A stretch of DNA of 64,000 nucleotides from positions 8,245,002 to 8,309,001 of the forward strand of contig VZSE01006462.1 in NCBI GenBank assembly GCA_013398275.1. Direction: 5' to 3'. A program made the position numbers and the translations under genes. Below are positions 61,881 to 64,000 of this stretch, one piece after another (position 1 is the first letter of the stretch; the number at the start of each line of letters is the position of its first letter). Source of the stretch: Promerops cafer (Eukaryota; Chordata; Aves; Passeriformes; Nectariniidae). Under the pieces are notes generated by a model. That model did not search any database. It worked only from the letters and a program-made list of their open reading frames with translations, and had not been told where the DNA came from.

Positions 61881-64000
61881 CATTTTTTCATCTTACAGAT
61901 CTGTGGAGAAGTAGAAGCATACTTCCAAACATTTAAATTCTTGAAGTTTGCAATACTGTGGAGTACTCTGTCAAGCAGACTCTGTAAAGTTCAGAAAAGG
62001 ACAGAAATTGTCCCCTTTTCTCTTAAGTGAAATTTCTTGTGTGGGAGGCTGTTGTCCTGAGGCAGCAGGCTTCACTTCATGGTACTTTTAATATTTTGTT
62101 TAGTATGGAGAATGGATAGCTGAAAAAAAGAAACAAATTTTCTAAGTTTGTCTCAAAGCTAGAGTACAACCTCTCTTGTAGTCACATAACTACACAAGGC
62201 TGGAAACAAAAAGCCTGGGATAACCATTCACACTGCGTTTACTCAACTATTCATTCAACTATTTATATTTTACTGTCATTTAGTTGCTTAGGAATTATTT
62301 TTTCCTTGTTAAAAATATTTGTTTTTCTTTAAGTCTATTTTAAACTGTTCTCAGGAATAATAATTCATTTTAGATTCAGAATATGATGGCAGGGAGGGTA
62401 TCAGCTGAAACCTTTACACGGGTCTTGCTGCCATACTGAATGTATGTAATTGGTCATCTTTTCACCTCTGTCCATGCCATTCTGGGTCCAGCTCTCCATA
62501 AAACCAGTATATACCAATATACATGGTGATACTGTACACACACTGAAGCACATTTTTTCTCATAGTTTGCAACAGAACTAAGTTTGACAATACTAATGTG
62601 TTGTTTTTTTTTTCAGCTACCAAACCAAAACTAACCATTTGTTAGTTATTGAAAGCTGTATGATTTTCAGGAAAGAGAAATGCATTTTTATAAATAACAC
62701 ATTTATTTCCTTGTGTATTTGTTATGGTTATCATAAACCTTTAAGAACTTCCCACAAGTAATCAGCAGATTATAATTACTCCACAATTTACAAGAAAAAA
62801 ATTAATTTTCACTTGAATTTTCCCCATCTGCTTTTCTACAGGTACCGTGTGCCTAATGTAGTTTATCATTTGATTGCATTTGACCCAGCATTCATCTGAT
62901 GCCATTGAGAATATCACTTCAGTTAGGAAGTGCAGATAGGGACTTTTCAATTGTAGAAGTCACTTTATGAAAACAGTTTTATCACTATAGTATCACACGG
63001 AGAAAAAGTGATCTAAAGTGTTTATTTTTTTATAAAAATTCTTTTCAAAGTTCCTATAGAAGAGCCATATTTTCTGTACAATAGATTAGGTGAAACTTTA
63101 GAAAAATCTGAAGGTTATGATATCTACCCATCTGTCAAGATAACTGGAAAAGCTGTTAAGCTCCTGTGTGGAAGAGACAGCTGAAACAGTAAGAGACACT
63201 GCCTAAAGCACATTTTTTTTCTGATAAATTGGTTAAGATTCAGATATATAGTGTGAGTTATCAGTCATCTGAATGTGCAGCTGGGGAAGTGAGTGTCAGA
63301 TGACAGGAGCGTTTCTTTGCAGAGTAATGAAATCACTAAAGAAGCACAGAGAAACACAGGAGTATTTCTGTGCATCTAAATGAAAACTAAAAATTCATAC
63401 TTAGCATATTTGCTGTTTTAAGGCACAGTACTACAGATAAATAAAAAACTGCTGGTCTTAAGGCTCTATAGTGTGTAGGAATTGAGATTTTATATATGAC
63501 ATTTATATCCAGGATGTAATAGAATAATGCAAGAGAAATATCTGACTCAATGATTAATTTCTTCCCTAACGGAAAAGAAAAACAGAGAAAAGCCTGAATA
63601 CTAACACGACTATGTGTTGTAGCCTGTATTTGCCTTCCTGCTATGTTCAGAAGTATTTAAGAAAAAAATGTAAAGATTCTTCCCTAAGAAGAGGAGGAAG
63701 ACTTGGTTAAGAACAAAGGGAAGGCAGGTGCTTTATGTCTCCAATATCAAAAGTGAATAGTACCAAGTTTTACTCCCTTATCAGTGACTAACAGGCACTA
63801 AATAAAATGGGAGATCAGGTAGGCTGAAACTGCTTTGAGCCCAAGTATAAATTTCATATTTGGTACAAAAAGAAAACAGTTTTGTGTAGCCTGTCTGATT
63901 ATGAACTCAGCCATATGGGAAAAAAACTATCATTACTTTGTCCAAAACCAGATTTTTGCTCCAAAATCTCAGCTAAAGGAATGTTGAACCTTTTTTTTTT
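61881..64000. other. AT-rich unique sequence to the window end, no gene seen
   Basis: No coding region longer than about 62 codons and no recognisable repeat. A T run closes the window at its last bases and may continue beyond it. Confidence 0.55.

Overview
The window looks like a non-coding piece of a bird chromosome, most likely a songbird (passerine). I base this on several CR1 retrotransposon copies with the bird-type 3' end, an endogenous-retrovirus LTR whose 3' part resembles passerine ERV-L LTRs as I remember them, two very old MIR-like SINE relics, AT-rich and CpG-poor sequence, and typical vertebrate microsatellites. I found no bacterial-type gene organisation: no operons, ribosome binding sites, CRISPR arrays or rRNA/tRNA genes.

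No protein-coding gene could be supported. The longest open frame is 147 codons, which chance can produce in 64 kb read in six frames, and none of the predicted peptides belongs to a family I recognise apart from CR1 ORF2 pieces. The window is therefore best read as intergenic sequence or the inside of a very long intron. Two short segments (9209-9311 and 56407-56534) have splice-like ends around an open frame, and one minus-strand frame (24910-25170) looks protein-like. They are given as weak candidates only.

Layout: 1-870, the truncated ERV-L-like LTR running off the left edge. 871-11370, single-copy sequence with a poly-T tract and a small tandem repeat. 11375-12338, a doubtful and a clear CR1 3'-end remnant, followed by a recent 41-bp tandem duplication at 13170. 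18049-18730, a plus-strand CR1. 27566-28616, a long poly-T tract and a probable minus-strand LTR with a short piece that may be internal retroviral sequence. 29883-29941, a (TG)n array. 33685-34110, a plus-strand CR1 fragment. 36779-36884, a small CpG cluster. 37757-38170, two MIR-like SINE relics. 43050-43240, an old minus-strand CR1 fragment, then a compound (TTA)n(TAG)n microsatellite. 51209-51940, a well-preserved minus-strand CR1 3' end. 53264-53461, a short tandem duplication and a perfect hairpin. 60713-61880, a minus-strand CR1 with reverse-transcriptase remains and an internal deletion.

No genes act together here. The story is of mobile-element debris of different ages in otherwise unique sequence. 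The points most worth checking are the CpG cluster, the unexplained segment next to the last CR1, the probable minus-strand LTR, and the two splice-flanked open frames. I found no convincing undescribed system.
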